The notes below the pieces were generated by a model that was not told the origin of the DNA, did no database searches, and worked only from the letters and a program-made list of their open reading frames with translations. A stretch of 38,636 nucleotides of DNA. Origin: Fibrobacterota bacterium. GTDB taxonomy: Bacteria > Fibrobacterota > Chitinivibrionia > Chitinivibrionales > Chitinispirillaceae. Every line of letters begins with the position of its first letter. Position 1 is the first letter of the stretch. Positions 23,637-31,595 of this stretch are shown here, one piece after another. Both the position numbers and the translations under genes were made by a program. Where the stretch lies: the NCBI GenBank assembly GCA_023436205.1, contig JAEZKC010000051.1, positions 1 through 38,636 of the forward strand, written 5' to 3'.

Positions 23637-24902
23637 CCGCAGCTCCGGTACGGTCATCTCTTTAGGGCCAGCCCCGTTCATCATCGCCGACACTACTGCA
23701 TCCCTGACATCACCGCCACCGAGCTGCTGGAAAGCCCGCAACCCGAAATCGGGCAAAATGGCAAACAGGTGATCAAAAATATCCGCCTGGATACCCTCGT
23801 AAACCGCCCAGCGCACATCGTTGCTAAAAACGTAAATCTCCAGAGGCAATCCGGTTGGTGTGGGATCAAGTTGACGCACCAGAAAAGTCAAATGCTGATG
23901 AATTCGGGGATTGTTGCGCAAATATGCCACACAATAGGCCCTGAATGTTCCGATATTGGTTAACCGGCGACCATTTCCCAGAACCGAAAGTTCTTCCCCG
24001 CTCAACAATGTGATATTTTCCTGCTCGATCTCCGAAAGCTTCTGCTCCAGATATGGTCTGAGCAGCTTTATTTTCATCAAACGCTCGAGATCGGTACTTT
24101 TTAAAAATCCAATGGTGTTGATATCTATACTGATAGCCCTTTTGATCCGGCGACCTCCACTTTCACTCATGCCCCGCCAGTTTTTGAAAGAAGACGAAAC
24201 CAGCTCATAAGCAGGAATGGAGGTGATGGTCTTATCCCAGTTCTGCACCCGAACCGTGGTGAGCGAAATGTCAATGACATCACCGTCAGCCCCGTGCTTG
24301 GGCATCTCGATCCAGTCCCCCTTTCTAACGAGATCCATGGTGGAAAGCTGAACTCCGGCAACAAGCCCCAAAAGCGAATCTTTGAAAATCAACAGTATAA
24401 CAGCTGTAAATGCACCCAAACCAGAAAGGAAGAAAACCGGACTCCTTCCTGCCAGTTGACTTACGACAAGAATCAGAGAAAAAAGCAGCCCTAGCAACTT
24501 GAACGCCTGAAGAAATCCCCTGATACTCACTTTATTGGATACTTCATGCATCTCGTAAATATCACGAAAGGAACTGAGCAGAGAATCAAATACCGACAAT
24601 CCCACTACAATGAAATAGATGTTTATTATTCTTGATAAGAGCACATAGTGTTCTGATGAACTTTCAAGAATAAAAGACAGCCCTATGCTTATTACTGTGG
24701 CAGGAAGCAGATGAAAAGCACGACTAAGGAGCTTTCTCTTTATAATAATATCATCCCATTTGGTTTTAGTTTTTCGACTTAATGCCTTGAATAGAGGAAT
24801 GAAAATTCGATAACTTATCTGATGAAGCAGCAAAGCACTTCCGACAAGGATGAGAAAATTGACAGTCTGAGCAGACAGCGGCCAGAAAAACAGATCTTTC
24901 AT
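23634..24902 (-). CDS. MscS-family mechanosensitive channel (YbdG-like)
   Basis: 422 residues from the ATG at 24900-24902, with GAAGGG six bases upstream; the open frame to 25001 crosses the lectin terminator and is not used. Five membrane segments (about 10-30, 55-75, 85-105, 130-150, 155-180) precede the pore helix and the MscS beta domain. The LGLVAGVQLSTMDLVRKGDWIEMPKHGADGDVIDI signature is at about 190-225, with TVRVQNWDKTITSIPAYELVSSSFKNW following. The long C-terminal domain resembles E. coli YbdG/MscM. Opening of such channels releases osmolytes during osmotic downshock. Confidence 0.92.
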   Translation of the reverse strand: MKDLFFWPLSAQTVNFLILVGSALLLHQISYRIFIPLFKALSRKTKTKWDDIIIKRKLLSRAFHLLPATVISIGLSFILESSSEHYVLLSRIINIYFIVVGLSVFDSLLSSFRDIYEMHEVSNKVSIRGFLQAFKLLGLLFSLILVVSQLAGRSPVFFLSGLGAFTAVILLIFKDSLLGLVAGVQLSTMDLVRKGDWIEMPKHGADGDVIDISLTTVRVQNWDKTITSIPAYELVSSSFKNWRGMSESGGRRIKRAISIDINTIGFLKSTDLERLMKIKLLRPYLEQKLSEIEQENITLLSGEELSVLGNGRRLTNIGTFRAYCVAYLRNNPRIHQHLTFLVRQLDPTPTGLPLEIYVFSNDVRWAVYEGIQADIFDHLFAILPDFGLRAFQQLGGGDVRDAVVSAMMNGAGPKEMTVPELR

Positions 24903-24980
24903 AATTACCCTTCGTAAAATAGTAATATCCTTTGAAAAAATAATAAGGGCATAGCTGTCTTTAAAGCATTTTTTCCCCAA

Positions 24981-25017
24981 ATAAAAGGGCCGTGATGACA
25001 TTTATCAACACGGCCCT
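24981..25017 (-). terminator. rho-independent terminator of the lectin lipoprotein gene
   Basis: AGGGCCGTG and CACGGCCCT (24986-24994 and 25009-25017) form a perfect 9-bp stem. It is followed on the minus strand by TTTTATTT, just past the lectin gene stop. Confidence 0.85.
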
Positions 25018-25042
25018 GGCATACTTGCACCGGACTATCTGA

Positions 25043-26203
25043 TCATTCGTACTCTACAATATACCCTCTAAGGGTAGCGGATTGATCATTCCATTTACCG
25101 GAGTAGACCCAGAACATCAGATGATATTCATCCACCTCCTTAAAGTCATTAGGCTCACCAGGCGACCAGTTGGTATAGTCCCAGGGTTCCCCGGTTATCC
25201 ATTGCCAATTTTCTGAAGGAACTGCTGTTTTAGGTGACTGAAAAGCTCCAATGTGAAGAGAACTCACACCTGCCTGGGCGGCCAGATATTTCCAGATAAA
25301 CTGATTTTCCTCAGCGGAAGCAATGGTGGCCAGATGCCCCTTTAACCCTTTGTAGGTGTGTGAAGCAGCGCGATCTTTGGCATCGTACCACGAAATGCTG
25401 TTCTCAAATGTAATTACATCATAGTAGTGTCCGGTTTTTTCATTAAACAGAGGCTGTCCGATTCTGCCCGCCTGAGTATTTCCTGAAGCCGGCAGTAAAA
25501 GTACAGTAAGCGGGGCCGCGGAATAGAGAGGCGGCTGAGCAGCCAGGGCAAACACCACCAGACGATCGTCATACCAGGGTAGTGTCACGGTTGTTGATCC
25601 TTGATAAAAAAGAGCTTCCATACCATCATTACCCGTCCCGTACACTTTTGCTGACACCAGATACTCATTCTTGAGGGGGATATAATCTCCTGTAACCTCA
25701 ATGGTGTCTCTACCGCTTCCGGTAGGTACCACCGCAGCCTGGAACGAATACTTCCCGTCGATAATGAGTTCAGCTCTGGTCATGCCCTGCTGAGCATGCG
25801 CAATATAGGCTTGAAGCTTGAAATATTTCGCCAGCAGTTCCATATAGACATCGTGCATGGTATTGGGAACGGTGCGGAAAGTATTTGTCCCCTGATTGAC
25901 AACAGAGTCTTTGCTGTCGAGGGTGAATGCGGTGACAGTCCATTCTTTGTAGGGAGCCAGTGTGGTGAATTTGCAGCTGACCTCGTTTTTATCGATAAGC
26001 ACGGTATCGATATACCCCTCCTGACCATCAGCAGTTAAAGTGACCACCAGTTTGGCCGGAAGCTGATCGACTGGTCCGCTGCCCAGGTTAACAACCACAT
26101 TCGCCCCACTCTTGCCACTTGCCACCTGAGTGGGATTAGTGTTCTCCGCACAGGAAATTAGAGCGACTAACACGAGTGCCGCCAAAAGTTTCAGTGCTTT
26201 CAT
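25043..26203 (-). CDS. lipoprotein with C-terminal C-type lectin domain
   Basis: 386 residues. Signal peptide and lipobox ALISC give lipidated C18. Residues about 30-235 form beta-rich repeats of immunoglobulin-like character (VVVNLGSGPVDQLPAKLVVTLTADGQ). Residues about 255-386 are a C-type-lectin-like domain: HLATIASAEENQFIWKYLA, WQWITGEPWDYTNWSPGEPN, and the closing WNDQSATLRGYIVEYE. The EPN and WND motifs match the calcium and mannose-type binding signature. The disulfide cysteines of animal lectins are missing, as is usual in bacteria. It is probably an envelope-attached sugar- or ligand-binding protein. AAGGAGGTTACTT sits immediately before the ATG. Confidence 0.85.
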   Translation of the reverse strand: MKALKLLAALVLVALISCAENTNPTQVASGKSGANVVVNLGSGPVDQLPAKLVVTLTADGQEGYIDTVLIDKNEVSCKFTTLAPYKEWTVTAFTLDSKDSVVNQGTNTFRTVPNTMHDVYMELLAKYFKLQAYIAHAQQGMTRAELIIDGKYSFQAAVVPTGSGRDTIEVTGDYIPLKNEYLVSAKVYGTGNDGMEALFYQGSTTVTLPWYDDRLVVFALAAQPPLYSAAPLTVLLLPASGNTQAGRIGQPLFNEKTGHYYDVITFENSISWYDAKDRAASHTYKGLKGHLATIASAEENQFIWKYLAAQAGVSSLHIGAFQSPKTAVPSENWQWITGEPWDYTNWSPGEPNDFKEVDEYHLMFWVYSGKWNDQSATLRGYIVEYE

Positions 26204-26232
26204 AAGTAACCTCCTTCGAAAGAGCTACTGTG

Positions 26233-26273
26233 AAAAAGGTTACCCGGCGTCCCCCCGTGAGCTGCCGGTTCCC
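26233..26273 (-). terminator. possible terminator of the aldehyde dehydrogenase gene
   Basis: On the minus strand an imperfect GGGAACCGGC/GCCGGGTAACC stem with a C/G-rich loop is followed by TTTTT. It lies about 40 bp past the dehydrogenase stop and also inside the lectin gene leader, so it could alternatively act as a leader hairpin there. Confidence 0.45.
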
Positions 26274-26315
26274 ATACTGATAGTAAATGCAATAACAATA
26301 CCACTTCACTTGCGG

Positions 26316-27707
26316 TCAGATGAACCGCCGGACAAGACTGCCTATTATATGTAAGTGCATTCTGTATGGCGGGTAAATTCTCCAGTCCACATGCGAGTTC
26401 TTGACAAGAATACTTCTTTCACGGGTAAATGCCTCATAACCGCTCCTGCCATGATAGCGCCCCATGCCGCTTTCACCCACTCCCCCGAAAGGAAGACACC
26501 TTGAAATCACCACATGCAGGGTCCCGTTTATACAAAGCATGCCGGAACGGGTTACCCTTTTAACTTCGGCAATATTTTTCCGGTTTACACTGAAAAGATA
26601 TACTCCTAAAGGCTGTGCCTTGCTGGCAATGACTTCCAGAGTTTGTGCCAGCGAATCATAGATGATTACCGGAAGAACAGGACCGAAAACCTCCTCATGC
26701 ATTATAGCGCTGCCCCATTCTGCTTCGACAATCGTGGGTGAAATATAACGCTGACCTCTATCCCACTCTCCTCCGTATATGATCCGAACATCACCCATTA
26801 AGTGTTTCAGGCGGCGGAAATGGAAATCATTCACAATACGCCCGTATTCACCTGAAACAAAAGGGTCGGCCCCGTAAAACTTCTCTATATAATGAATACA
26901 GTATTCAATCAGCTTATCGCGCGCAGATCTTTGAACCAGTACATAATCGGGAGCCACACAGCTCTGCCCTGCATTTATAAACTTGCCCCAAACTATTCTC
27001 CTTGCTGCAACTTTAATATCGGCGCTTTCATCCACAATGCAGGGATTCTTTCCACCAAGCTCAAGCACCAGAGCCGTAAGATGACCTGCGGCCTCTTTCA
27101 TTAAAGCAGAACCGGCCGTTTTACCACCGGTAAAGAAAAGGAAATCGGGTCCGGCCTGCACTAATGAAAGCAGTACATCAGGCCCTCCCTGCACTACCGC
27201 TGCCAGCTCCGGTTCAAAGTAACGTGAAATAAGCTCCTGCAAAATATCTGCTGTATAAGGAGCCTGCTCTGAAGGCTTCACTATTGCACAGTTGCCACCC
27301 GCCAGGGCACTGGCCAGAGGAACCAGTGTAAGGTTTAGAGGGAAATTCCAGGGAGCCGCTATAAGGCATACCCCATGGGGAATGCGTTCTACTGTAGATT
27401 TTCCCGGTCGGTTTATAATGGAAGTACCCACCTTCCGGGGTCTTTCCCAATTCTTAAGACAGTGTCGGGCCAGAGAGATCTCGTTAAGCAAGGGAGCCAC
27501 TTCGGTGACGAATGATTCGGAGGAACCTTTACCCAAATCTCTGAAAAGGGCATGCTGGATCCGCTTCTTATTACTGTCAACCAGCTGATACAGCCTTTTC
27601 AGTGCTTGACGCCTGAAAGAGACGCTCAGAGTGTTTCCCGTGCGGAAAAAGGATTTCTGTCTTCCCAAAAGAGCTTGATAATCCAAATCAGCCTCCAGCT
27701 CTATCAT
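26316..27707 (-). CDS. aldehyde dehydrogenase, class 3-like
   Basis: 463 residues from the ATG at 27705-27707; an ATG at 27731 is also in frame and neither has a strong ribosome site. It oxidises aldehydes to carboxylic acids with NAD(P). Visible residues are oxyanion Asn N121 (PWNFPL), cofactor loop FTGGKTAGS (192-200), general base E216 (LELGGK) and nucleophile C250 (NAGQSC). The protein has the short form and hydrophobic C-terminal tail of class 3 and fatty-aldehyde enzymes. The staphylococcal carotenoid aldehyde dehydrogenase AldH belongs to this group. It is divergent from a CrtI-type desaturase gene with 60 bp between starts. A role in oxidising a carotenoid or other lipid aldehyde is an inference from this context. 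Confidence 0.9.
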   Translation of the reverse strand: MIELEADLDYQALLGRQKSFFRTGNTLSVSFRRQALKRLYQLVDSNKKRIQHALFRDLGKGSSESFVTEVAPLLNEISLARHCLKNWERPRKVGTSIINRPGKSTVERIPHGVCLIAAPWNFPLNLTLVPLASALAGGNCAIVKPSEQAPYTADILQELISRYFEPELAAVVQGGPDVLLSLVQAGPDFLFFTGGKTAGSALMKEAAGHLTALVLELGGKNPCIVDESADIKVAARRIVWGKFINAGQSCVAPDYVLVQRSARDKLIEYCIHYIEKFYGADPFVSGEYGRIVNDFHFRRLKHLMGDVRIIYGGEWDRGQRYISPTIVEAEWGSAIMHEEVFGPVLPVIIYDSLAQTLEVIASKAQPLGVYLFSVNRKNIAEVKRVTRSGMLCINGTLHVVISRCLPFGGVGESGMGRYHGRSGYEAFTRERSILVKNSHVDWRIYPPYRMHLHIIGSLVRRFI

Positions 27708-27767
27708 GAGCAAAAAGAAAGCCTGAGGCATGTTTTTTGCGGCTTACTGACAGACAAAGGGGCATTC

Positions 27768-29246
27768 ATGAATAAATCCAGAGCTGTAGTCATCGGTTCG
27801 GGTCTGGGAGGACTTTCGGCAGCCATAAGTCTGGCCAGTTTGGGCTGGAAAGTCACCATCGTGGAAAAAAACGACAAGCCCGGAGGAAAACTCAATACTC
27901 TCACCAAAGACGGGTTCACCTTCGACCTGGGACCCTCACTTCTGATCATGCCGCATTTATTCCGGGCCCTCTTTTCCAAAGCCGGAAAAGCTCTGGAGCA
28001 CTATCTGGAACTTAAAACCCTTACTGTCCAGTGGCGCAATTTTTTCCCCGATCAGGTTGTGCTCGATTTCATGCATGAGGCACGGCTCACCGCACACAAT
28101 CTGGAGCAGCTATCTTCAACAGCACCAAATGAATTTCTATCATTTCTCAACTACGCCGGCCTGCAATCAATATCCGCAAGGCGACTCTATTTTCATAAAG
28201 GCACCGACCGTCTCAGAGATGTTCTTTTCAGAATGCATCCCTTTGATCTGCAACTAGACCTGCTGCATTCAATGCACAGCTCAGTTTCGAGGCTGGTAAA
28301 AGAACCTCATACTCGAAATATGCTCGACTATTTCTGCAAGTACGTCGGTTCATCACCCGACAGAGCCCCCGGATATTTTAATATGCTCCCCTCATTGCAG
28401 CTTGATTACGGAGTTCATTATGTTAAAGGCGGCATGTACAACATTGCCCGGGCTCTGCAAACTCTTCTCGATGATTTGGGTGTCGAACTCGAAACCGGCT
28501 GGGAAGCTGCCGATCTGATCAGTTCCTCCAGCAAACACATAACTGGTGTAGTTTCCACTACCGGCCGTAAACTCGATTGCGATCTGCTTGTATCCAATAT
28601 GGAGGCAGTGCCCTTTTATGCAAAAGTGGCCGGCTTGCCCCGGGAGGCCCGAAATCTGGAAAAAAGGTTTCCACCCTCCTGCTCCGGACTGGTTATTCAC
28701 CTGGGTGTAAAAAAGGTCTACCCCCAGCTTGCTCACCACAACATTTTTCATTCAGCCACTCCACACAGGCAGTTCCGAGCAGTATTTGAACAGTTTTCAC
28801 TTCCTGATGATCCCTCTTTGTATGTAGTGGCACCGGTACGCACCGATCCCACTCTTGCCCCAGGCGGCTGTGATATCATAAAAATTCTGCCCCAAGTCCC
28901 TCATCTGGCGCGCATGAGAACCTATTCTCCGCACGACATGAACTCCCTGCGAGCAACAGTGATCAGAAAACTGGAGTCCATGGGCCTTGAAAAACTCCAG
29001 GAAAACATCATAAGTGAAGTAACCCTTACCCCTTACGATCTCAGAAATATGTACTTTTCAAACCGGGGGTCCATCTACGGAGCAGTCTCAGACCGCTGGA
29101 TAAACATGGGATTCAAAGCTCCTCAGAAAGGCAGTGTCTTCAGTAATCTTTTCTTTGTGGGGGGAAGTGTGAATCCCGGTGGAGGAATGCCCATGGTGAT
29201 ACTGGGAGGAATGCAGGTAGCCGACCGAATAGGATTCCCCCGATGA
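27768..29246 (+). CDS. CrtI/CrtN-type FAD-dependent desaturase or oxidase
   Basis: 492 residues from the ATG at 27768, chosen for AAAGGGG five bases upstream; upstream frame codons overlap the divergent dehydrogenase. An FAD-binding dinucleotide fold opens the protein (VVIGSGLGGLSAAISLASLGW, then VEKNDKPGGKL). The conserved TKDGFTFDLGPSLLIMP follows. The C-terminal signature is FFVGGSVNPGGGMPMVILGG (about 463-482), as in phytoene and diapophytoene desaturases. The fold also covers carotenoid end-group oxidases (CrtP/CrtNb) and some reductases, so the exact reaction is open. No phytoene synthase lies in the window. Its stop overlaps the methyltransferase start by four bases. Confidence 0.88.
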   Translation: MNKSRAVVIGSGLGGLSAAISLASLGWKVTIVEKNDKPGGKLNTLTKDGFTFDLGPSLLIMPHLFRALFSKAGKALEHYLELKTLTVQWRNFFPDQVVLDFMHEARLTAHNLEQLSSTAPNEFLSFLNYAGLQSISARRLYFHKGTDRLRDVLFRMHPFDLQLDLLHSMHSSVSRLVKEPHTRNMLDYFCKYVGSSPDRAPGYFNMLPSLQLDYGVHYVKGGMYNIARALQTLLDDLGVELETGWEAADLISSSSKHITGVVSTTGRKLDCDLLVSNMEAVPFYAKVAGLPREARNLEKRFPPSCSGLVIHLGVKKVYPQLAHHNIFHSATPHRQFRAVFEQFSLPDDPSLYVVAPVRTDPTLAPGGCDIIKILPQVPHLARMRTYSPHDMNSLRATVIRKLESMGLEKLQENIISEVTLTPYDLRNMYFSNRGSIYGAVSDRWINMGFKAPQKGSVFSNLFFVGGSVNPGGGMPMVILGGMQVADRIGFPR

Positions 29247-29827
29247 TGCGATGGCCTGCAGAACCGTTCGGTTTCATTTACCTCGCAAGCCTTTTCATTA
29301 TAACAGTAATTAGGTCTGGTAATATAGCAGTCATCAGATCGGGCCTGACCTTCTCACTTGACACTGTGCTTCTGACACTGATGTTCATCTCTATGGGTAT
29401 CATTCCTATCCTCTTTATTTTCAGTCCCTTACTCGACGTTTTCAACTATCGTCTGCCTTTCTATTTTGGAATTCCGGGAACCCTATTGATCATTTTCTCA
29501 CAACTGATTCTCTATAAGGCTCACAGTGATCTGGGAAAAAACTGGTCGATAACTCCCCAAATCCTTAAAAATCAGCATCTTGTAACAGAAGGCATTTACA
29601 AATATCTGCGCCATCCAATGTATGCATCCTACTGGCTTTGGTCTCTGTCTCAACCTCTTCTGTTGGAAAACTGGGTTGCCGGGTTTGCCACTTTGGCAGT
29701 ATATGCCCCACTTTATTATTATAGAGTACATCGAGAGGAGCGGTTGATGATTGAAGAATTTGACGGGGCTTATGAAATGTACATGAAAAAGACTAATAGA
29801 TTATGGCCAAAGATTAAAACCGGTTAG
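29243..29827 (+). CDS. ICMT-like membrane methyltransferase
   Basis: A 194-residue integral membrane protein with about four to five membrane segments (9-28, 43-62, 70-92, 125-150). The C-terminal SAM-binding signature of the isoprenylcysteine carboxyl methyltransferase/PEMT family is GIYKYLRHPMYASYWLW (about 115-131) followed by REERLMIEEFDGAYEMYMKKT. Family members methylate carboxylates or amines of lipid-like molecules. The ATG overlaps the desaturase stop (ATGA), so the two are co-translated. Together with the divergent aldehyde dehydrogenase this suggests desaturation or oxidation, acid formation and methyl-ester formation on an isoprenoid. Confidence 0.85.
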   Translation: MMRWPAEPFGFIYLASLFIITVIRSGNIAVIRSGLTFSLDTVLLTLMFISMGIIPILFIFSPLLDVFNYRLPFYFGIPGTLLIIFSQLILYKAHSDLGKNWSITPQILKNQHLVTEGIYKYLRHPMYASYWLWSLSQPLLLENWVAGFATLAVYAPLYYYRVHREERLMIEEFDGAYEMYMKKTNRLWPKIKTG

Positions 29828-29938
29828 GTTTCAACAACTGTAAGCCCGAAAGTATGACCTGGTTCCTGCCCCGATTGGGAGAGAATCAGCTCTCACCCAA
29901 ATACTATATTTCTACTTTAAACCCACAGGACTAAACCC

Positions 29939-30796
29939 ATGAAATTCTGCATCCTAAGAAGCGGCTCAAGCGGAAACTGCACGTTTATCGAGCACAGGAA
30001 CACCCGCATTTTGCTGGATGCAGGAGGCATGAGCCGAAAAAAACTGATTGCGCTCATGGGGGAAATTGAAGTGGATCCCCAGACCATCACTGCAGTGGTC
30101 GGTACACACATGCACTCCGACCATATCAACAAGTCCACTCTCGGTTTCTGTCGCCTTTTTGGAAGCACCCTCCATCTCCATCGTGAAAACAGCGATGCCA
30201 TCTTAAGGTGTTTTGATGAAAAAACCAGACAGGATGTGGCGATACATCTCTTTGATTATGCCCCCTTTAACATAGGAAGCATCACCTTCGAACCATTCCG
30301 AGTTTCACACGATGCAGCCGGAGTGACCAGTGGTTTCAGATTCTTCGCATCAGATGTGATGAACCCCGAGCATATCGGGTACGCTGCAGATCTCGGGTGT
30401 GCACCTGATACTGTGCTGAAAAGCCTGAAAGATTGCTCCATTCTCTGTCTAGAAGCAAATCACGATACCGATCTTCTGTGGAAAAACCCTCATCGCACCT
30501 ACATGCACAAAAAGCGGGTCACCGGAGAGCGAGGCCACCTTTCAAACCTGCAGAGTGCTCAAGCCATTTCGAGAATCATCGAGTTTTCCAAAAGTGCACC
30601 TAAAAAAATCATTCTCTGCCATCTCAGTGCCGATCATAACTCACCGGAACTGGCACTTCAGCAAGTGGGAGACTACCTGAAGGAAATCGGAACATTTGAG
30701 CTGATTGCCGCACGCAGGCATGAAAAAACCGTATTCTTTCATGCGGAAGGTGAATGCCTGGAAGAAACCGAACAACTCAGCCTCTTCCAGGCCTGA
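29939..30796 (+). CDS. YycJ/WalJ-type metallo-beta-lactamase-fold hydrolase
   Basis: A 285-residue cytoplasmic enzyme. The metal site is THMHSDHI with H57, H59, D61 and H62. Further ligands are near FRVSHDAAG (about 123) and in ILCHLSADHN (about 226). The N-terminal CILRSGSSGNCTFIE and the central CLEANHD are typical of the YycJ family, described as 5' exonucleases acting on double-stranded DNA. Length is normal for the family. It stands alone, with a weak inverted repeat (TGGGAGAGA/TCTCACCCA, about 29875-29900) between it and the methyltransferase gene. Confidence 0.9.
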   Translation: MKFCILRSGSSGNCTFIEHRNTRILLDAGGMSRKKLIALMGEIEVDPQTITAVVGTHMHSDHINKSTLGFCRLFGSTLHLHRENSDAILRCFDEKTRQDVAIHLFDYAPFNIGSITFEPFRVSHDAAGVTSGFRFFASDVMNPEHIGYAADLGCAPDTVLKSLKDCSILCLEANHDTDLLWKNPHRTYMHKKRVTGERGHLSNLQSAQAISRIIEFSKSAPKKIILCHLSADHNSPELALQQVGDYLKEIGTFELIAARRHEKTVFFHAEGECLEETEQLSLFQA

Positions 30797-30799
30797 AAC

Positions 30800-30925
30800 A
30801 TTTACTCAACAGTAGCGCCACCTTTTTCAAATCGTCCATCATGGTTTCAGAAATGCTGGGCACCTTTTTGCGAACATCATCCCAGCTGTTGAAAGGACGA
30901 TTTTCCCCAGGTACTGAGCACGCAC
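30800..30925 (-). pseudogene. possible gene remnant with HHH-like peptide
   Basis: Between the hydrolase and VOC genes the minus strand reads PGENRPFNSWDDVRKKVPSI then SETMMDDLKKVALLL, a compositionally protein-like segment resembling a helix-hairpin-helix tail. The frame opens just after a TGA inside the VOC gene's end and contains no start codon before this segment. It cannot be expressed alone as it stands. It may be the decayed end of a gene or a chance frame. Confidence 0.3.
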
Positions 30926-30927
30926 GC

Positions 30928-31404
30928 TTAGCCCCCCATTTTCTTCATCCACTCCTCCTGGCGCTGCTGAATCTCCTCGGGGCTTAATTCCCAAATCTGA
31001 CTGGCAATAGACCAGCGAAAACCGAACGGATCTTCAACTTCCCCCACCCGATCGCCCCAGAACTGGTCTTCCATGGCCATGGTCACTTTGGCACCAGCCT
31101 TGACAGCGCGGTTAAAAAGTTCATCGCAGTTTTCAGTATATAGCCAAAAACTGGCCATACTGCCTACCGCCGACTCATTATCATTTATGAAACTGTCGGA
31201 CATCATGATTTGACTGTCACCAATTTTCATCATCGCATGCATGATACTTCCATCAGGTGATTTCATCGGAGGAAAAAGCATCTGTGCCCCCAGCGCACTT
31301 TTATAAAACTCCAGAGCCTCGGCACATTTTCCGCCCTTAAAAGTCAAATAAGGTGTAACCGTGTTCATACCTTCAGGAATCGCCTTTTTCGCCTTCTGAG
31401 CCAT
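30928..31404 (-). CDS. VOC (PhnB-like glyoxalase-fold) protein
   Basis: 158 residues from the ATG at 31402-31404, with AAAGGAG five bases upstream; the longer open frame to 31497 is not supported. It is a vicinal-oxygen-chelate fold: TVTPYLTFKGGKCAEALEFYKSALGAQ opens the first beta-alpha-beta-beta-beta unit. AMMKIGDSQIMMSD follows, then the second unit ends GEVEDPFGFRWSIASQ. The metal-site residues of this PhnB-like subfamily are only partly conserved. Members are annotated from methyltransferase-like to antibiotic-resistance-like, mostly without proof. The tail WELSPEEIQQRQEEWMKKM is typical of the subfamily. Reaction unknown. Confidence 0.88.
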   Translation of the reverse strand: MAQKAKKAIPEGMNTVTPYLTFKGGKCAEALEFYKSALGAQMLFPPMKSPDGSIMHAMMKIGDSQIMMSDSFINDNESAVGSMASFWLYTENCDELFNRAVKAGAKVTMAMEDQFWGDRVGEVEDPFGFRWSIASQIWELSPEEIQQRQEEWMKKMGG

Positions 31405-31595
31405 ACTGTCTCCTTTGTTGAAAAACATCACTAAAAGCAAGAATCGTACCGAACACCAACTCTCCAGCCCTATGACACTGACACAGTATCGTGACACCTG
31501 TGCCCTCCCAAATAGTCAGGGTACTGTTATCCCCATCCTCTTGCTTTTCCATAAACAGACAAGCTATATTTCTACGCCCCTACCAGAGAAGGTGT

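Noticed and set aside
26233..26290. Possible c-di-GMP (GEMM) riboswitch in the lectin gene leader
   Set aside because: A GGTTACCCGG-like stretch recalls the GEMM class, but the conserved core and tetraloop arrangement are not present. A terminator hairpin explains it better.
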